A model generated the notes under the pieces. That model did no database searches. It saw only the letters and a list, made by a program, of their open reading frames with translations, and was not told the DNA's origin. A program made the position numbers and the translations under genes. From Hymenobacter sediminis (GTDB lineage: Bacteria; Bacteroidota; Bacteroidia; Cytophagales; Hymenobacteraceae), in NCBI RefSeq assembly GCF_003231285.1, contig NZ_QKNS01000004.1:62001-126000 (forward strand): a stretch of 64,000 nt of DNA. The letters run 5' to 3'. Each line of letters starts with the position of its first letter. Position 1 is the first letter of the stretch. This document shows, one piece after another, positions 25,203 through 34,907 of this stretch.

Positions 25203-25985
25203 TTAGTACAGGCGGGTGCGGTTGCGCTGCCAAAGCAGCAACACCACCAGCCCTACCAGCATTCCGCCTAGGTGAGCAAAGTGCGCCACATTGTCGCCTG
25301 GTACCCGCCGGATACCGAAGTAAAACTCGTAGAGTCCGTAGAGCACTACGAAATACTTGGCCTTGATGGGAATGGGCAGCGGAAAAATCATCAGTTCCGT
25401 GTTCGGAAAGAAGAAAGCGAAAGCCAGCATAATCCCGAACAGGGCTCCCGAAGCTCCTACCATCGGCACGGATACGCTACGATTGTAGAGCTCACGCATG
25501 GTGGCCTCAACTCCCTGAATCAAGCCTTGGTCATCGGGGGTGCGGTGCAGCTGGCGGATTACAGCGTCAAACGCAGGCGCATTCTCCGTGACGTTATGGT
25601 CCACGAAATCCTGCAGGTGCAGATCGGTGGGTTGCTGCTGGAACACCTCAATATCGTGCTGCATGCGGCGCAGCTCATAGGTACGCAGGCCGTTGTAGAG
25701 CATACTGGCCCCAAGGCCACAAATCAGCCAGAACGTCAGGAAACGCTTGGCCCCCCAGCGCTGCTCCAGCATGGGCCCAAACACGATCAATCCCAGCATA
25801 TTGGAAAAGATGTGGCCCATATCGCCGTGCATGAACATGTAGCTCACAAACTGCCAGGGCTTGAAATTGGGGTTATCGAGGGGGTAGAGAGCCAGAAAGG
25901 AAAGGCCACCTAACTGCAAACTCAGCAGAAACACCACCACATTGGCAATGAGCAGGTTGCGAACCGTAGGAGTAATTTGAAACAT
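25203..25985 (-). CDS. Rhomboid-family intramembrane serine protease B
   Basis: A 260-residue membrane protein. Nucleophile GASGALFGI and catalytic His in VAHFAHLGGMLVG; HIFSNMLGLIVFGPMLEQRWG is the conserved second helix with HxxxNM. A long periplasmic loop (about residues 95-150) follows. Rhomboid pairs beside mutL are common in Bacteroidota; substrates are unknown. Confidence 0.9.
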   Translation of the reverse strand: MFQITPTVRNLLIANVVVFLLSLQLGGLSFLALYPLDNPNFKPWQFVSYMFMHGDMGHIFSNMLGLIVFGPMLEQRWGAKRFLTFWLICGLGASMLYNGLRTYELRRMQHDIEVFQQQPTDLHLQDFVDHNVTENAPAFDAVIRQLHRTPDDQGLIQGVEATMRELYNRSVSVPMVGASGALFGIMLAFAFFFPNTELMIFPLPIPIKAKYFVVLYGLYEFYFGIRRVPGDNVAHFAHLGGMLVGLVVLLLWQRNRTRLY

Positions 25986-26174
25986 GAATCGCTGATTGAC
26001 ACTGATGGGTGTGATTTCCCTGATTTTTCGTGCTTACGTGAATTCAGCTGAATTTGCTGGCTGCATCTTTCACCCGTACTACAAGCAAGGCTGGCCAAGC
26101 CTGTCCTGACCTTTTGCACATACTGCGAGATACTGGGCCGCAAACATCAGCGAAATCACTCAAAGCAGCGTTTA

Positions 26175-28238
26175 TCAGCGGTTAAAGAGGGCCTGCACCT
26201 GCCCCAGCTCCAGCAGTACAATGGTCCGACGGCCATCGGGGGTGTAGTTGGGCACCTGGCAGGCAAATAGCTTATCGACGAGGGTAGTCATTTCCAGCTC
26301 CGAAAGGCGAGCTCCGGCGGCTGTGGTAGCCACGCGCCGGGCCAGCACCCGCGCCATCTGCTCGCGGCGGTCAAGCTTGATCGGGCCGGCCGTATTCCGG
26401 AACTGCTCAATCAGGCCTTCCAACAGTTCTTTCTCGTCGCGGGCCGGCACGTCGGCCGGAATCCCTTCCACAGCAATGGTGTTCTTGCCAAAATCGGTGA
26501 AGCGGAAGCCCAGGGCCCGCAACGGCTCCTCTACCTCCCGCAGAATAGCAAAGTCCTGAGGTGTGAAGGTAATGGTGCGCGGAAACAGCAGGGTTTGGGA
26601 AGCGCTGACTTCTCGCTCCAAACTTTGGGCGTACTGTTCAAATAGGATTCGCTCCCGGGCCGCTACCTGGTCAATCAGCATAACTCCCGACTTAACTGGC
26701 ACCAGTAGATATTGCTGATGCAGCTGCAGCACTTTATTGCCCGGGCCAGTTGACGACTCACGTAGGGGTAGCTCGGGCGTAGCACTCGGAGCCGCAGAGG
26801 GTTGCTCTGGTGCCGAGGGGGTAGCAAACGAAGCCGCTATGAGCGCGCCAGCATTCGGCCCGGGAAGTTCTGCAGCCGGTTCAGCTGGGCTCTCCGGCGG
26901 GGTTGGCAGCGGTGCTACCAGGTTAGCCGCGGAGGGCACTGGCACGCCCACTGCCGTGGCCTCGTGCTCTACATCGGGCACGCTGATCTGGCTTAGGCTT
27001 TTGTAGAAATTTTCCAGCTCGCGCTTGGCCTGCTCGGTTGGCCGGGGCGGCAACTGGCGCTCGTAGGCATCGGAGCGGCCGGGCTTTTCGCGGGAAGGGC
27101 TGTTGCTGCCCGCTGCCTGCGCAGCCGCCGAGGCCAGAGCATCGGGCTGAAAGTCGTCGGCAAACGGGTTCTTCTCGTTACCCGAAAGGCGCAGGGGTTG
27201 AATGGCCGCGAAGTTCACGTTCCCATCAAAATCAAGGGAAGGAGCCATGTTGTGCAGGCCCAGGCTCTGCTTCACCGCCGACCGCACAATAGCGTACACC
27301 GTCTTTTCGTCCTCGAACTTGATTTCGGTTTTGGTGGGGTGCACGTTGATATCAATGGCCTTGGGGTCGAGCTCCAGGAACAGCACGTAGAACGGGTGCG
27401 TATCCTTAGGCAGCAGGCCCTCATAGGCAGCCAGCACAGCATGGTTGAGGTAGGCTGAGCGTATAAATCGGTTGTTAACAAAGAAAAACTGGTCGCCCCG
27501 GCTTTTCTTGGCTGACTCCGGCTTACCTATAAAGCCTTTCACCGTCAGGAATGGGGTTACTTCCTCCACCTGCGCCAACTGCTCCTTATAGCCATTACCC
27601 AGCAACGACACAATGCGCTGGCTAAGCTTGCCCGCCGGCAGGTTAAACACCTCTAGGTCGTTCTGAAACAGGGAGAAGCTGATCTGCGGGTTGGCAAGGG
27701 CCACATGCTGAAACTCGTCCAGAATGTGGCGCATCTCCACCGCATTGCTTTTCAAGAAGTTGCGACGGGCCGGCACGTTAAAGAACAGGTTCTTCACGCT
27801 GATGCTGGTACCATCGGGGCAGGCTACGGGCTGCTGACTGCTGATCTGGGAGCCTTCTACCAGTAGTAGTGAGCCAGTGTCCTGGTCGCGCTGCTTGGTC
27901 CGGATTTCTACCTGCGCTACGGCGGCAATAGAAGCCAGCGCCTCGCCTCGAAAGCCAAGGGTGCGGATGCGGAATAGGTCGTCGGTGGTGCGAATTTTAC
28001 TGGTAGCGTGGCGCTCTAGGCTCATGCGCGCGTCGGTGGGACTCATGCCCGAGCCGTTGTCTACTACCTGCACCAGCTGCTTGCCAGCTTCCTTTACAAT
28101 CAGCTGCACTTGGGTGGCGCCAGCATCCACGGCGTTTTCCAGTAGTTCTTTCACTGCGGAAGCCGGGCGTTGCACTACCTCGCCAGCAGCAATCTGGTTA
28201 GCTAAATACTCGGGTAAGAGCTGAATAATATCCGCCAT
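26175..28238 (-). CDS. mutL: DNA mismatch-repair protein MutL
   Basis: A 687-residue GHKL ATPase. ATPase motifs: ENAVDAGAT with catalytic Glu31 and Asn35, DNGSGM at 60-65, GFRGEALASI at 95-104. A Pro/Ala-rich linker follows (about 380-480). In the C-terminal domain the metal-binding motif DQHAxxExxxxE reads DQVAARERILFE (His to Val), and the late CPHGRP motif reads YTPDGRR. This suggests weak or absent latent endonuclease activity; the same may hold for related species. No mutH is nearby. Confidence 0.93.
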   Translation of the reverse strand: MADIIQLLPEYLANQIAAGEVVQRPASAVKELLENAVDAGATQVQLIVKEAGKQLVQVVDNGSGMSPTDARMSLERHATSKIRTTDDLFRIRTLGFRGEALASIAAVAQVEIRTKQRDQDTGSLLLVEGSQISSQQPVACPDGTSISVKNLFFNVPARRNFLKSNAVEMRHILDEFQHVALANPQISFSLFQNDLEVFNLPAGKLSQRIVSLLGNGYKEQLAQVEEVTPFLTVKGFIGKPESAKKSRGDQFFFVNNRFIRSAYLNHAVLAAYEGLLPKDTHPFYVLFLELDPKAIDINVHPTKTEIKFEDEKTVYAIVRSAVKQSLGLHNMAPSLDFDGNVNFAAIQPLRLSGNEKNPFADDFQPDALASAAAQAAGSNSPSREKPGRSDAYERQLPPRPTEQAKRELENFYKSLSQISVPDVEHEATAVGVPVPSAANLVAPLPTPPESPAEPAAELPGPNAGALIAASFATPSAPEQPSAAPSATPELPLRESSTGPGNKVLQLHQQYLLVPVKSGVMLIDQVAARERILFEQYAQSLEREVSASQTLLFPRTITFTPQDFAILREVEEPLRALGFRFTDFGKNTIAVEGIPADVPARDEKELLEGLIEQFRNTAGPIKLDRREQMARVLARRVATTAAGARLSELEMTTLVDKLFACQVPNYTPDGRRTIVLLELGQVQALFNR

Positions 28239-28545
28239 ACACTATCAAATTCAGAAGAAAAACGCCCTAACCCACTAGACGAGCCACTGGGGCTATCCGC
28301 CTGATAACAACCAGCGTCGGGAAATTATCCGTAAGTTTGCGGCCAACTTTTGTGTGCGCGACATGGGACGGTTTTATCCGTTCATGCGTTGGGAGGAGCA
28401 GACGGCACGGGGGCAACGCTTAAACCAAGGAGGTTTGCCACTCAACCGAAAACGCCTTCCGGCACCCTTTTTGGAAAGGCAAAAGTAGGGCTTTTCGGCT
28501 CGTCGTCCATCTCTCATTCCCCTTCAGCACAGACCACCGGAGCCG
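28239..28545. other. Intergenic region between divergent mutL and the GH3 fusion
   Basis: About 307 bp holding the divergent promoters. I see one exact -7 element on the plus strand (below) and no hairpin, repeat or small ORF of note. Confidence 0.4.
28332..28339 (+). promoter_or_regulatory. -7 element TAAGTTTG upstream of the GH3 fusion
   Basis: Exact TAnnTTTG match. It would give a leader of about 200 nt before the GH3 ATG; no -33 TTG at the right distance, so moderate support only. Confidence 0.35.
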
Positions 28546-31497
28546 ATGCTCAAAGACTTTCGGATTGGAATCTTCCTGCTAGTACTGGCCGTCACGGGTC
28601 TGCTTATCTCCTGGTCGGCCCCGCGCGAAGAGGGCGGGCGACCAATGTCGGCGGCCGAGCAGAACTGGGTCGACAGCGTCTTCAACTCGCTTACTCCTGA
28701 CCAGCGCCTGGGTCAGCTATTTATGGTGGCTGCGTACTCCAATAAGGACCGCAAGCACGCTCAGTACACAGAGTTCCTGATTAAGAACTATAACATCGGG
28801 GGCCTGATGTTTCTGCAGGGTGGCCCACGTCGGCAGGCTAACCTTACCAACCGCTACCAAGCTGCGGCCAAGGTACCGCTGCTGGTAGCCATGGACGCCG
28901 AGTGGGGCCTTGATATGCGCCTCGACTCTAGCATGCACTTCGCTAAAGGCATGACGCTAGGTGCCATGGACGACGACCAGTACGTGTATCAGATGGGTCG
29001 CGAAATTGCCCTGAAGATGAAGACTCTGGGCGTGCACGTGAGCTTCTCGCCGGTTATCGACGTTAACTCCAACCCCAGCAACCCGGTTATCGGCAACCGT
29101 TCCTTCGGCGAAAACAAGGAGCAGGTAGCCAAGCACGGCATCAGCTACATCCGGGGCCTACAGGACCACGGCGTGATGGCGGTAGTAAAGCACTTCCCTG
29201 GTCACGGCGATACAGATGTGGACTCCCACGTAGCCCTACCCGTCATTAACTCCGATATGGCCCGGCTCACGAACGTGGATTTGTACCCGTTCCAGAAGGC
29301 ATTTGAGCAGGGTGTAATGGGCGTGATGGTGGGTCACCTCTACATGCCCCTGTTCGATACGGTCCGGACGCTGTCGGCTACCATCTCCCGCAACCTGGTA
29401 ACCGGCTTGCTGAAGGAAAAAATGAACTACCGCGGCCTGGTGTTCACGGATGCGCTGAACATGAAGAGCGTTTCGACCCTCTATAAGCCGGGTGAGTTGG
29501 ATGCTCTGGCCCTGGCCGCTGGCAACGATGTGCTGTTGTTTTCCGAGGATGTACCTATGGCTCTTCAGAAAATCAAGGAGTTTATTGCCGAGGGCAAGGT
29601 AGAGCAGGCCGACGTGGACCAACGGGTGCGCAAAGTGCTACGGGCCAAGTACTGGGCCGGCCTCAACCGCTACCAGCCCGTGGATGTACCGAACCTGATG
29701 CAAAACCTAAACCGGCCTCTGAGCCGCATGGTGCAGCAGCAGATTTATGAGCACGCCACTACGGTGGTGAAAAACGAGGACGACCTCCTACCCTTCAACC
29801 GCCTCGACACCCTGCGGATTGCGGCCGTCACTATTGGTTCGGATGCGCCTACCTACAAGGAAATCATGGGCAAGTATCAGAACGGACCGGTATATGCTGT
29901 TCCGAACCGCTACGCCGTCGATTCCACATTCACCCGCATTGCCGGCCGTCTCACCCCCTACAATGTGGTAGTAGTGAGCCTGCACAACATGAACAATACG
30001 CCCACCCATAACTATGGTATTGGAGAAGGCGCGTTGAAATTTCTGAAGGAGTTGCAAGCCAACCCGCGTATCAAGACGGTGGTAGTGGCTTTCGGTAATG
30101 CATACTCCCTGAAGCATCTGGAGAGCAGCCGCAACTTAGTGTGTGGCTACGAGGACAATTACGCCTCGCAGTTGGTAGTGCCGCAGGTACTGTTTGGGGC
30201 CTTGCCGGCGAGGGGGCGCCTACCCGTCACGGTTTCCGAAAACCTAAAAGCCGGTACTGGTCTGCCTACCCCCGACTTCAAGCGCCTGCGCTACGGTACG
30301 CCCGAAGAAGCTGGCCTTGACTCACGCATCCTCTCGCAGATTGACAACGTGGCCCTAGAGGCCGTAGCCTATGCCGCGGCTCCCGGTTGCCAGGTACTGG
30401 TGGCCAAGGATGGTATGGTGGTGTTCGATAAGAGCTACGGCTACTGCACCTATGATAAGTCGCAGCCCGTCAACAGCAGCACGCTCTACGACTTGGCCTC
30501 GGTGACGAAGGTAGCAGGCACGCTGCAGGCCATTATGTACCTGAAAGACCAAGGCAAGCTCAACCTCGATGAGCGGGTAGCCTCTTACCTGCCCGAACTG
30601 AAATCGACCAATAAAAAGGATATGACGGTGCGGGAGGTGCTCATGCACCAGGCAGGCCTCAAGCCCGGCATTCCTACCTGGGAAAAAACTATTACCAAAG
30701 CCGGCCCCAAGCCGACCTTCTATGCCAGCACCGAGTCGCCGCAGTTTTCGCGGGAGGTAACTCCGGAGTTGTACAGCATCAGCACTTCCGAAGATTCCGT
30801 CTGGACCTGGGTACAGCGCTCCGGCCTGCTACCCAAGGTGAAAGGCAAATATCCAGTAGAGTACTCCGACTTGAGCTTCATCATTCTGAAGCGGGTAGCC
30901 GAGAAGGTGCTGAAAGAACCAATTGACGGCTTCCTGCAGCGTACGTTCTACCAGCCTTTGGGCCTAGGCACCATGACGTACAACCCGCTCAGCAAATTCC
31001 CGAAGTCGTGCATTGCGCCTACGGAGAACGACACCTACTACCGCCGCACGCTGCTGCAAGGCACCGTGCATGACCAAACGGCCGCTATGATTGGCGGGGT
31101 AGGCGGCCATGCCGGCTTGTTCTCTAACGCCAATGACCTGGCCGTACTCATGCAGATGAACCTGCAGAATGGCCGCTACGGCGGACAGCGCTTTTTCCAA
31201 ACGCCAGTAGTTACAGAGTTTGCCCGCAGCACCGAAGCCGGCAACCGCCGTGGCCTGGGCTGGGACAAAGGCGACCCGAGTAAGCCCGAAGGCCCCACCA
31301 GCAACCTCTCGCCGGCCAGCACCTTTGGCCACACCGGCTTCACAGGCACCTGCGTCTGGATGGACCCCGAAAACAAAATCCTCTACATCTTTCTTTCTAA
31401 CCGCGTGTACCCTGATGCAGGCAATAACAAGCTGCGTCAGTACAACATCCGGACCCGAATTCACGACGTGATTTACAAGTCGTTGCAGAAAACATGA
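28546..31497 (+). CDS. GH3 glycosidase fused to a beta-lactamase-fold serine hydrolase
   Basis: A 983-residue exported or membrane-anchored protein (hydrophobic segment 8-24). Residues ~45-400 are a NagZ-like GH3 domain: KHFPGHG (215-221) with Asp226-Ser-His228, nucleophile Asp302 in TDALNM. About 410-580 is the GH3 C-terminal sandwich. About 610-983 is a class C beta-lactamase/DD-peptidase fold: SVTK with Ser652 and Lys655, Y773-S-D (YxN in most relatives), and HTG at 929-931. Bacteroidota have such fusions and a role in peptidoglycan recycling, cutting N-acetylglucosamine and peptide bonds, is a fair inference. It is followed by a terminator. Confidence 0.93.
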   Translation: MLKDFRIGIFLLVLAVTGLLISWSAPREEGGRPMSAAEQNWVDSVFNSLTPDQRLGQLFMVAAYSNKDRKHAQYTEFLIKNYNIGGLMFLQGGPRRQANLTNRYQAAAKVPLLVAMDAEWGLDMRLDSSMHFAKGMTLGAMDDDQYVYQMGREIALKMKTLGVHVSFSPVIDVNSNPSNPVIGNRSFGENKEQVAKHGISYIRGLQDHGVMAVVKHFPGHGDTDVDSHVALPVINSDMARLTNVDLYPFQKAFEQGVMGVMVGHLYMPLFDTVRTLSATISRNLVTGLLKEKMNYRGLVFTDALNMKSVSTLYKPGELDALALAAGNDVLLFSEDVPMALQKIKEFIAEGKVEQADVDQRVRKVLRAKYWAGLNRYQPVDVPNLMQNLNRPLSRMVQQQIYEHATTVVKNEDDLLPFNRLDTLRIAAVTIGSDAPTYKEIMGKYQNGPVYAVPNRYAVDSTFTRIAGRLTPYNVVVVSLHNMNNTPTHNYGIGEGALKFLKELQANPRIKTVVVAFGNAYSLKHLESSRNLVCGYEDNYASQLVVPQVLFGALPARGRLPVTVSENLKAGTGLPTPDFKRLRYGTPEEAGLDSRILSQIDNVALEAVAYAAAPGCQVLVAKDGMVVFDKSYGYCTYDKSQPVNSSTLYDLASVTKVAGTLQAIMYLKDQGKLNLDERVASYLPELKSTNKKDMTVREVLMHQAGLKPGIPTWEKTITKAGPKPTFYASTESPQFSREVTPELYSISTSEDSVWTWVQRSGLLPKVKGKYPVEYSDLSFIILKRVAEKVLKEPIDGFLQRTFYQPLGLGTMTYNPLSKFPKSCIAPTENDTYYRRTLLQGTVHDQTAAMIGGVGGHAGLFSNANDLAVLMQMNLQNGRYGGQRFFQTPVVTEFARSTEAGNRRGLGWDKGDPSKPEGPTSNLSPASTFGHTGFTGTCVWMDPENKILYIFLSNRVYPDAGNNKLRQYNIRTRIHDVIYKSLQKT

Positions 31498-31533
31498 TTT
31501 GTTGTTCAGCCTTCCTGCTTCTCTAAACCGCGT

Positions 31534-31580
31534 CGGCGGCAAGCCATCTGAATGGGATGACTTGCCGCCGATTTGTTTGC
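31534..31580 (+). terminator. Terminator after the GH3 fusion
   Basis: CGGCGGCAAG (31534-31543) with CTTGCCGCCG (31561-31570), 10 bp perfect plus an inner CATC/GATG pair, then ATTTGTTT. It lies about 37 bp past the stop. Confidence 0.7.
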
Positions 31581-31755
31581 TGGCCCAACCCTCACGGGTC
31601 TGTTTGCACCTAAAATTTAATGCGGAGCTTGGCTCCAGCAGCCGCAACGGTTAAGCCTTCCCGGTGTCCGTTACCTACTACGAAAGCTCCCGCACTTGTC
31701 CCCTACCCCCTGTTTTCGCCCGTATCCTCCCCGTATGGCGCCTGTTGAAGCTACC

Positions 31756-32898
31756 ATGAACATCGGCATTGTTTGTTACCCCACTTTCGGCGGCTCGGGC
31801 GTCGTGGCCACTGAACTCGGCAAAGCATTGGCCCTAAAAGGCCACCGCGTGCATTTTATCACCTACAGCCAGCCAGTTCGTCTCGATTTCTTTAACGAGA
31901 ACCTATTTTACCACGAGGTATACATCCCGCCCTACCCCCTCTTTCAGTTCCCACCCTACGAGCTAGCCCTGGCCAGCAAAATGGTGGACATTGTGCAGAA
32001 TGAGAAGCTGGATGTATTGCACGTACACTACGCCATTCCGCACGCATCGGCGGCCTACATGGCCAAGCAGATTCTGCTGACCCGCGGCATCCGCATTCCG
32101 GTGGTAACTACTTTGCACGGCACCGACATTACTCTGGTAGGTAAGGATGCCAGCTACGAGCCCGTGGTAACGTTCAGCATCAATCAATCGGATGGCGTTA
32201 CGGCCGTATCGGCCGATTTGCGCCGCGAAACTTATGAGTACTTCGCCATTGAGAAGGAGATTGAGGTAATTCCCAACTTCATCAACTTGGAGCGCTTTCA
32301 GAAGCAGAACAAAGGCCACTTCAAGGCCGCTATTGCTCCGGAAGGCGAAAAGCTGCTGGTGCACACCAGTAACTTCCGCTCAGTGAAGCGGGTGGAAGAC
32401 GTAGTACACATTTTTGACGGAGTGCGAAAGCAAATTTCGGCCAAGCTGCTGCTGGTAGGCGACGGCCCCGACCGTCCTCGCATTGAGAAAATCTGCCGCG
32501 ACCTGGGCCTGCTCAGTAATGATGTGCGCTTCTTGGGTAAGCTGGAGGCTGTAGAAGAAGTGCTGAGCATTGCCGATCTGTTCCTGATGCCTTCTGAGAA
32601 GGAAAGCTTTGGCTTGGCGGCTCTGGAGGCTATGTCGTGCGAGGTGCCGGTTATCAGCACCAATGCCGGCGGTATTCCTGAGTTGAACGAACACGGGGTC
32701 ACCGGCATGGTCAGCAACATCGGCGACGTGGACGACATGGTGAAAAACGCCCTATTCATCCTCGACGACGAGAACCTACCCCGCTTCAAGGCCGCTGCCC
32801 GTGCCCACGCCGAAACCTTCGCGGTGGAAAAGATTGTGCCGCTGTACGAAGCCTGCTACCAACGCGCTATTGACGCTACCCTGGTTACAGCCGAATAA
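31756..32898 (+). CDS. bshA: N-acetyl-alpha-D-glucosaminyl L-malate synthase BshA
   Basis: A 380-residue GT4 enzyme of bacillithiol synthesis; joins UDP-GlcNAc to L-malate. GIVCYPTFGGSGVVATELG is the BshA N-terminal signature; LHGTDITLVG and PSEKESFGLAALEAMSCE (GT4 EX7E) follow, as does GGIPELNEHGVTG. Start chosen at MNIGIVCYP. BshB and BshC are not in this window. Confidence 0.93.
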   Translation: MNIGIVCYPTFGGSGVVATELGKALALKGHRVHFITYSQPVRLDFFNENLFYHEVYIPPYPLFQFPPYELALASKMVDIVQNEKLDVLHVHYAIPHASAAYMAKQILLTRGIRIPVVTTLHGTDITLVGKDASYEPVVTFSINQSDGVTAVSADLRRETYEYFAIEKEIEVIPNFINLERFQKQNKGHFKAAIAPEGEKLLVHTSNFRSVKRVEDVVHIFDGVRKQISAKLLLVGDGPDRPRIEKICRDLGLLSNDVRFLGKLEAVEEVLSIADLFLMPSEKESFGLAALEAMSCEVPVISTNAGGIPELNEHGVTGMVSNIGDVDDMVKNALFILDDENLPRFKAAARAHAETFAVEKIVPLYEACYQRAIDATLVTAE

Positions 32899-32958
32899 GT
32901 CCGGTAACAAGTTGCGACTAGCTACACTGACGAACGAATATTGCTTGTCCTCTTATTA

Positions 32959-32999
32959 CCGTAAAGGCCCGACAGCTTTGTGCTATCGGGCCTTTACGG
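32959..32999. terminator. Terminator between bshA and the nucleotidase gene
   Basis: 14-bp perfect stem (32959-32972 and 32986-32999) with a 13-nt loop between convergent genes. Good T-rich ends are missing on the plus strand apart from TTACC. Confidence 0.7.
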
Positions 33000-33010
33000 T
33001 TACCTAAACT

Positions 33011-33541
33011 TTATAGAAAGAGGCTTCCTAGCTCCTGCCAGTTGTGAACCCGGCGGTAGCGGGTTTCCTCAGCATTGTGCGGCGCATCGAACAGAATGCC
33101 TTCGCCCCTAAAGTTGTCGAAGTTGAAGGCGTTATCATCAATAAGGTAGTCGGCATTGATGATGCTTTTGTCACCGCAGAAAACAATGTTACGCCACGGA
33201 ATGAAGTCGAAATGCTGCTTCATCCACTCGTATTTATCCAGAAAGGAGTTCGGAAACTCCATAGCGGCCGTGGCTATAAATAATTCGTAGCGCTGGTTCA
33301 GTTCGCGCAATACGCGCTGGCTATCGGCAATTACGGGCAGATCTTTAAAGAAGCCGGGACGGTTGGGGTATTCGCGCAACGACGCCTGATGTTCAGGGGC
33401 CACGGCCTCGTGGAAGTGCTTGCCGCGCAGTTCATCCAGGGTCATGGTAAGTTGAAAATCAAGTCCGTACCATTCCTGAAACCGGGCAATTGAATCGGCA
33501 ATAACCTCATCCATATCTACGGCAATACGCTTTTTCGTCAT
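33011..33541 (-). CDS. 5'(3')-deoxyribonucleotidase (NT5C-type HAD)
   Basis: A 176-residue HAD phosphatase. The nucleophile motif DMDEV is at residues 9-13, the cap includes LRGKHFHEAV and PGFFKDLPV, and the acidic motif IDDNAFNFDNF near residues 136-146 completes the HAD site. It removes phosphate from (deoxy)nucleoside monophosphates. Length matches the NT5C family. Confidence 0.85.
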   Translation of the reverse strand: MTKKRIAVDMDEVIADSIARFQEWYGLDFQLTMTLDELRGKHFHEAVAPEHQASLREYPNRPGFFKDLPVIADSQRVLRELNQRYELFIATAAMEFPNSFLDKYEWMKQHFDFIPWRNIVFCGDKSIINADYLIDDNAFNFDNFRGEGILFDAPHNAEETRYRRVHNWQELGSLFL

Positions 33542-33685
33542 GTGCTAAGGATATGCTTCTGAAGAACTGTTAAAACGCAGCCGTAGTATCTCGCGGACTG
33601 AGGTTGAGGCACTACCTAGCAACTCAAACTGGACACCTCGGCTTCGCCGCGGTCTGACAAATAAAGAACTGCGCGGTACGTTTTG

Positions 33686-34222
33686 TTAGAACATAGCCAC
33701 AGCCTCCCGCTTCACTACTAGCAGGGCTGTTGCCGTGGGGTCGAACTGATTCGTCATGAGACCTTCCAAAATGTGGCGCGCTAACTCCGGACCGCGCGCT
33801 TCCTGGAGGTTGGGCAACGCCTGGTAGTGGGTAGTAATAAGGTTCACTACACTTTCTTGGGCCTGTTTTACTGCGGCCCAGGTTTCGGGCTGCATGTAAA
33901 GCTGTTGGCTAAGGTTATGCTCCATTTCCGCCCGGATTTCCTGCAGCAGCAGGCGGTGGTAGTCGGAGGCCGAAAGGCCGGCGCTGCTGACACGCACCAA
34001 CAGGTTGTTGGGCGTGATGCGCTCCAGCAGCATCGTCACGCGCTCCAGGGCCTGCAGGCGCAGAGGCAAGGTAGTTTTGCTGGCTTCCAGCCGCATTTCT
34101 ACCAGGCGGCGCTGCTGCTCCTTTTCCAGAAATTGCTGAAAAAGAAAGTAAATGGCACCCGCTACAATGAGGGCCGGCAGAATAATCTTGAGCAGATCGA
34201 AGAAGTAGGCGGTAGAATCCAT
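33686..34222 (-). CDS. Membrane-anchored conserved hypothetical protein
   Basis: A 178-residue protein with one N-terminal TM helix (LLKIILPALIVAGAIYFLF), then an all-helical cytoplasmic part (QALERVTMLLERITPNNLLVRV, QEIRAEMEHNLSQQLYMQPE). I recognise the pattern as a small Bacteroidota-conserved family (often given a DUF number) without known function. It reads divergently from the Fe-S carrier gene. Confidence 0.65.
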   Translation of the reverse strand: MDSTAYFFDLLKIILPALIVAGAIYFLFQQFLEKEQQRRLVEMRLEASKTTLPLRLQALERVTMLLERITPNNLLVRVSSAGLSASDYHRLLLQEIRAEMEHNLSQQLYMQPETWAAVKQAQESVVNLITTHYQALPNLQEARGPELARHILEGLMTNQFDPTATALLVVKREAVAMF

Positions 34223-34328
34223 GAGGGGCAGGTTGGGCCGAACAGTAAGGGTAGGGCGCCAAGGACGTCGGCGCCAAAACGAGGAATAAGCGGATCAGCA
34301 AGCGGAAAAGGCAGCTGCCTGAGGTCCG

Positions 34329-34336
34329 CAAATATA
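34329..34336 (-). promoter_or_regulatory. -7 element TATATTTG for the membrane-anchored protein
   Basis: Exact TAnnTTTG on the minus strand, about 107 bp before the ATG. Paired with a divergent element at 34446; no good -33. Confidence 0.4.
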
Positions 34337-34445
34337 GTGTGAACCGCAAGCCGCTACCCGCTGTTATACCCTCAATCGGAGCTTGAGTTTCGAGCAGGGC
34401 CCGCGTCCGGGGTTTGGATGCATCAGGTGACTGCCGCGAGCTTCG

Positions 34446-34453
34446 TATATTTG
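34446..34453 (+). promoter_or_regulatory. -7 element TATATTTG before the Fe-S carrier gene
   Basis: Exact TAnnTTTG match; transcription would start about 24 bases before the ATG. An upstream TTTG is too far away (29 bp) to be a good -33. Confidence 0.5.
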
Positions 34454-34483
34454 TCGCCTTACTTCCCTAACGACGAACTCACT

Positions 34484-34837
34484 ATGGCAACGGCCGTCTC
34501 CACGAAACTTGCTCCCATTAGCCTCACTCCCCGCGCACTGGAAGAGGTTCGGAATATTCTGATTGAGAAAAACGTGCCCGCTGAATACGGGCTGCGCGTT
34601 GGCGTGCAGGGCGGTGGCTGCTCGGGCATGAGCTACCTGCTCGGCTTCGACAAAGCCAAAGAGCAGGACGAAACTTTCGACCTCGACGGCGTACTGCTCA
34701 TCATGGATAAAAAACACGCCATGTACGTGCTGGGCATGGAGGTTGACTTCCAGGATGGCCTGAACGCCCGTGGCTTTGTGTTCAACAACCCCCAGGCGAA
34801 AAGCACCTGCGGCTGCGGTTCCTCGTTCTCAGCCTAA
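34484..34837 (+). CDS. IscA/ErpA/SufA-type iron-sulfur carrier
   Basis: A 117-residue A-type carrier of Fe-S clusters. The three conserved cysteines are Cys46 (GGGCSGMSY), Cys109 and Cys111 (CGCGSSF). LRVGVQGGGCSG and SYLLGFD are typical of the SufA/ErpA group. Start taken at MATAVS, close to the TATATTTG element. No suf genes are adjacent. Confidence 0.9.
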   Translation: MATAVSTKLAPISLTPRALEEVRNILIEKNVPAEYGLRVGVQGGGCSGMSYLLGFDKAKEQDETFDLDGVLLIMDKKHAMYVLGMEVDFQDGLNARGFVFNNPQAKSTCGCGSSFSA

Positions 34838-34873
34838 CTCTATTCAGCTGCGCTACTCAGGTAGCTCAGAGAG

Positions 34874-34907
34874 AAGCCCCAACTAGTTGGTTGGGGCTTT
34901 TTTTTTT
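34874..34907 (+). terminator. Terminator after the Fe-S carrier gene
   Basis: AAGCCCCAAC (34874-34883) with GTTGGGGCTT (34890-34899), then a run of ten T residues. A textbook intrinsic terminator. Confidence 0.9.
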
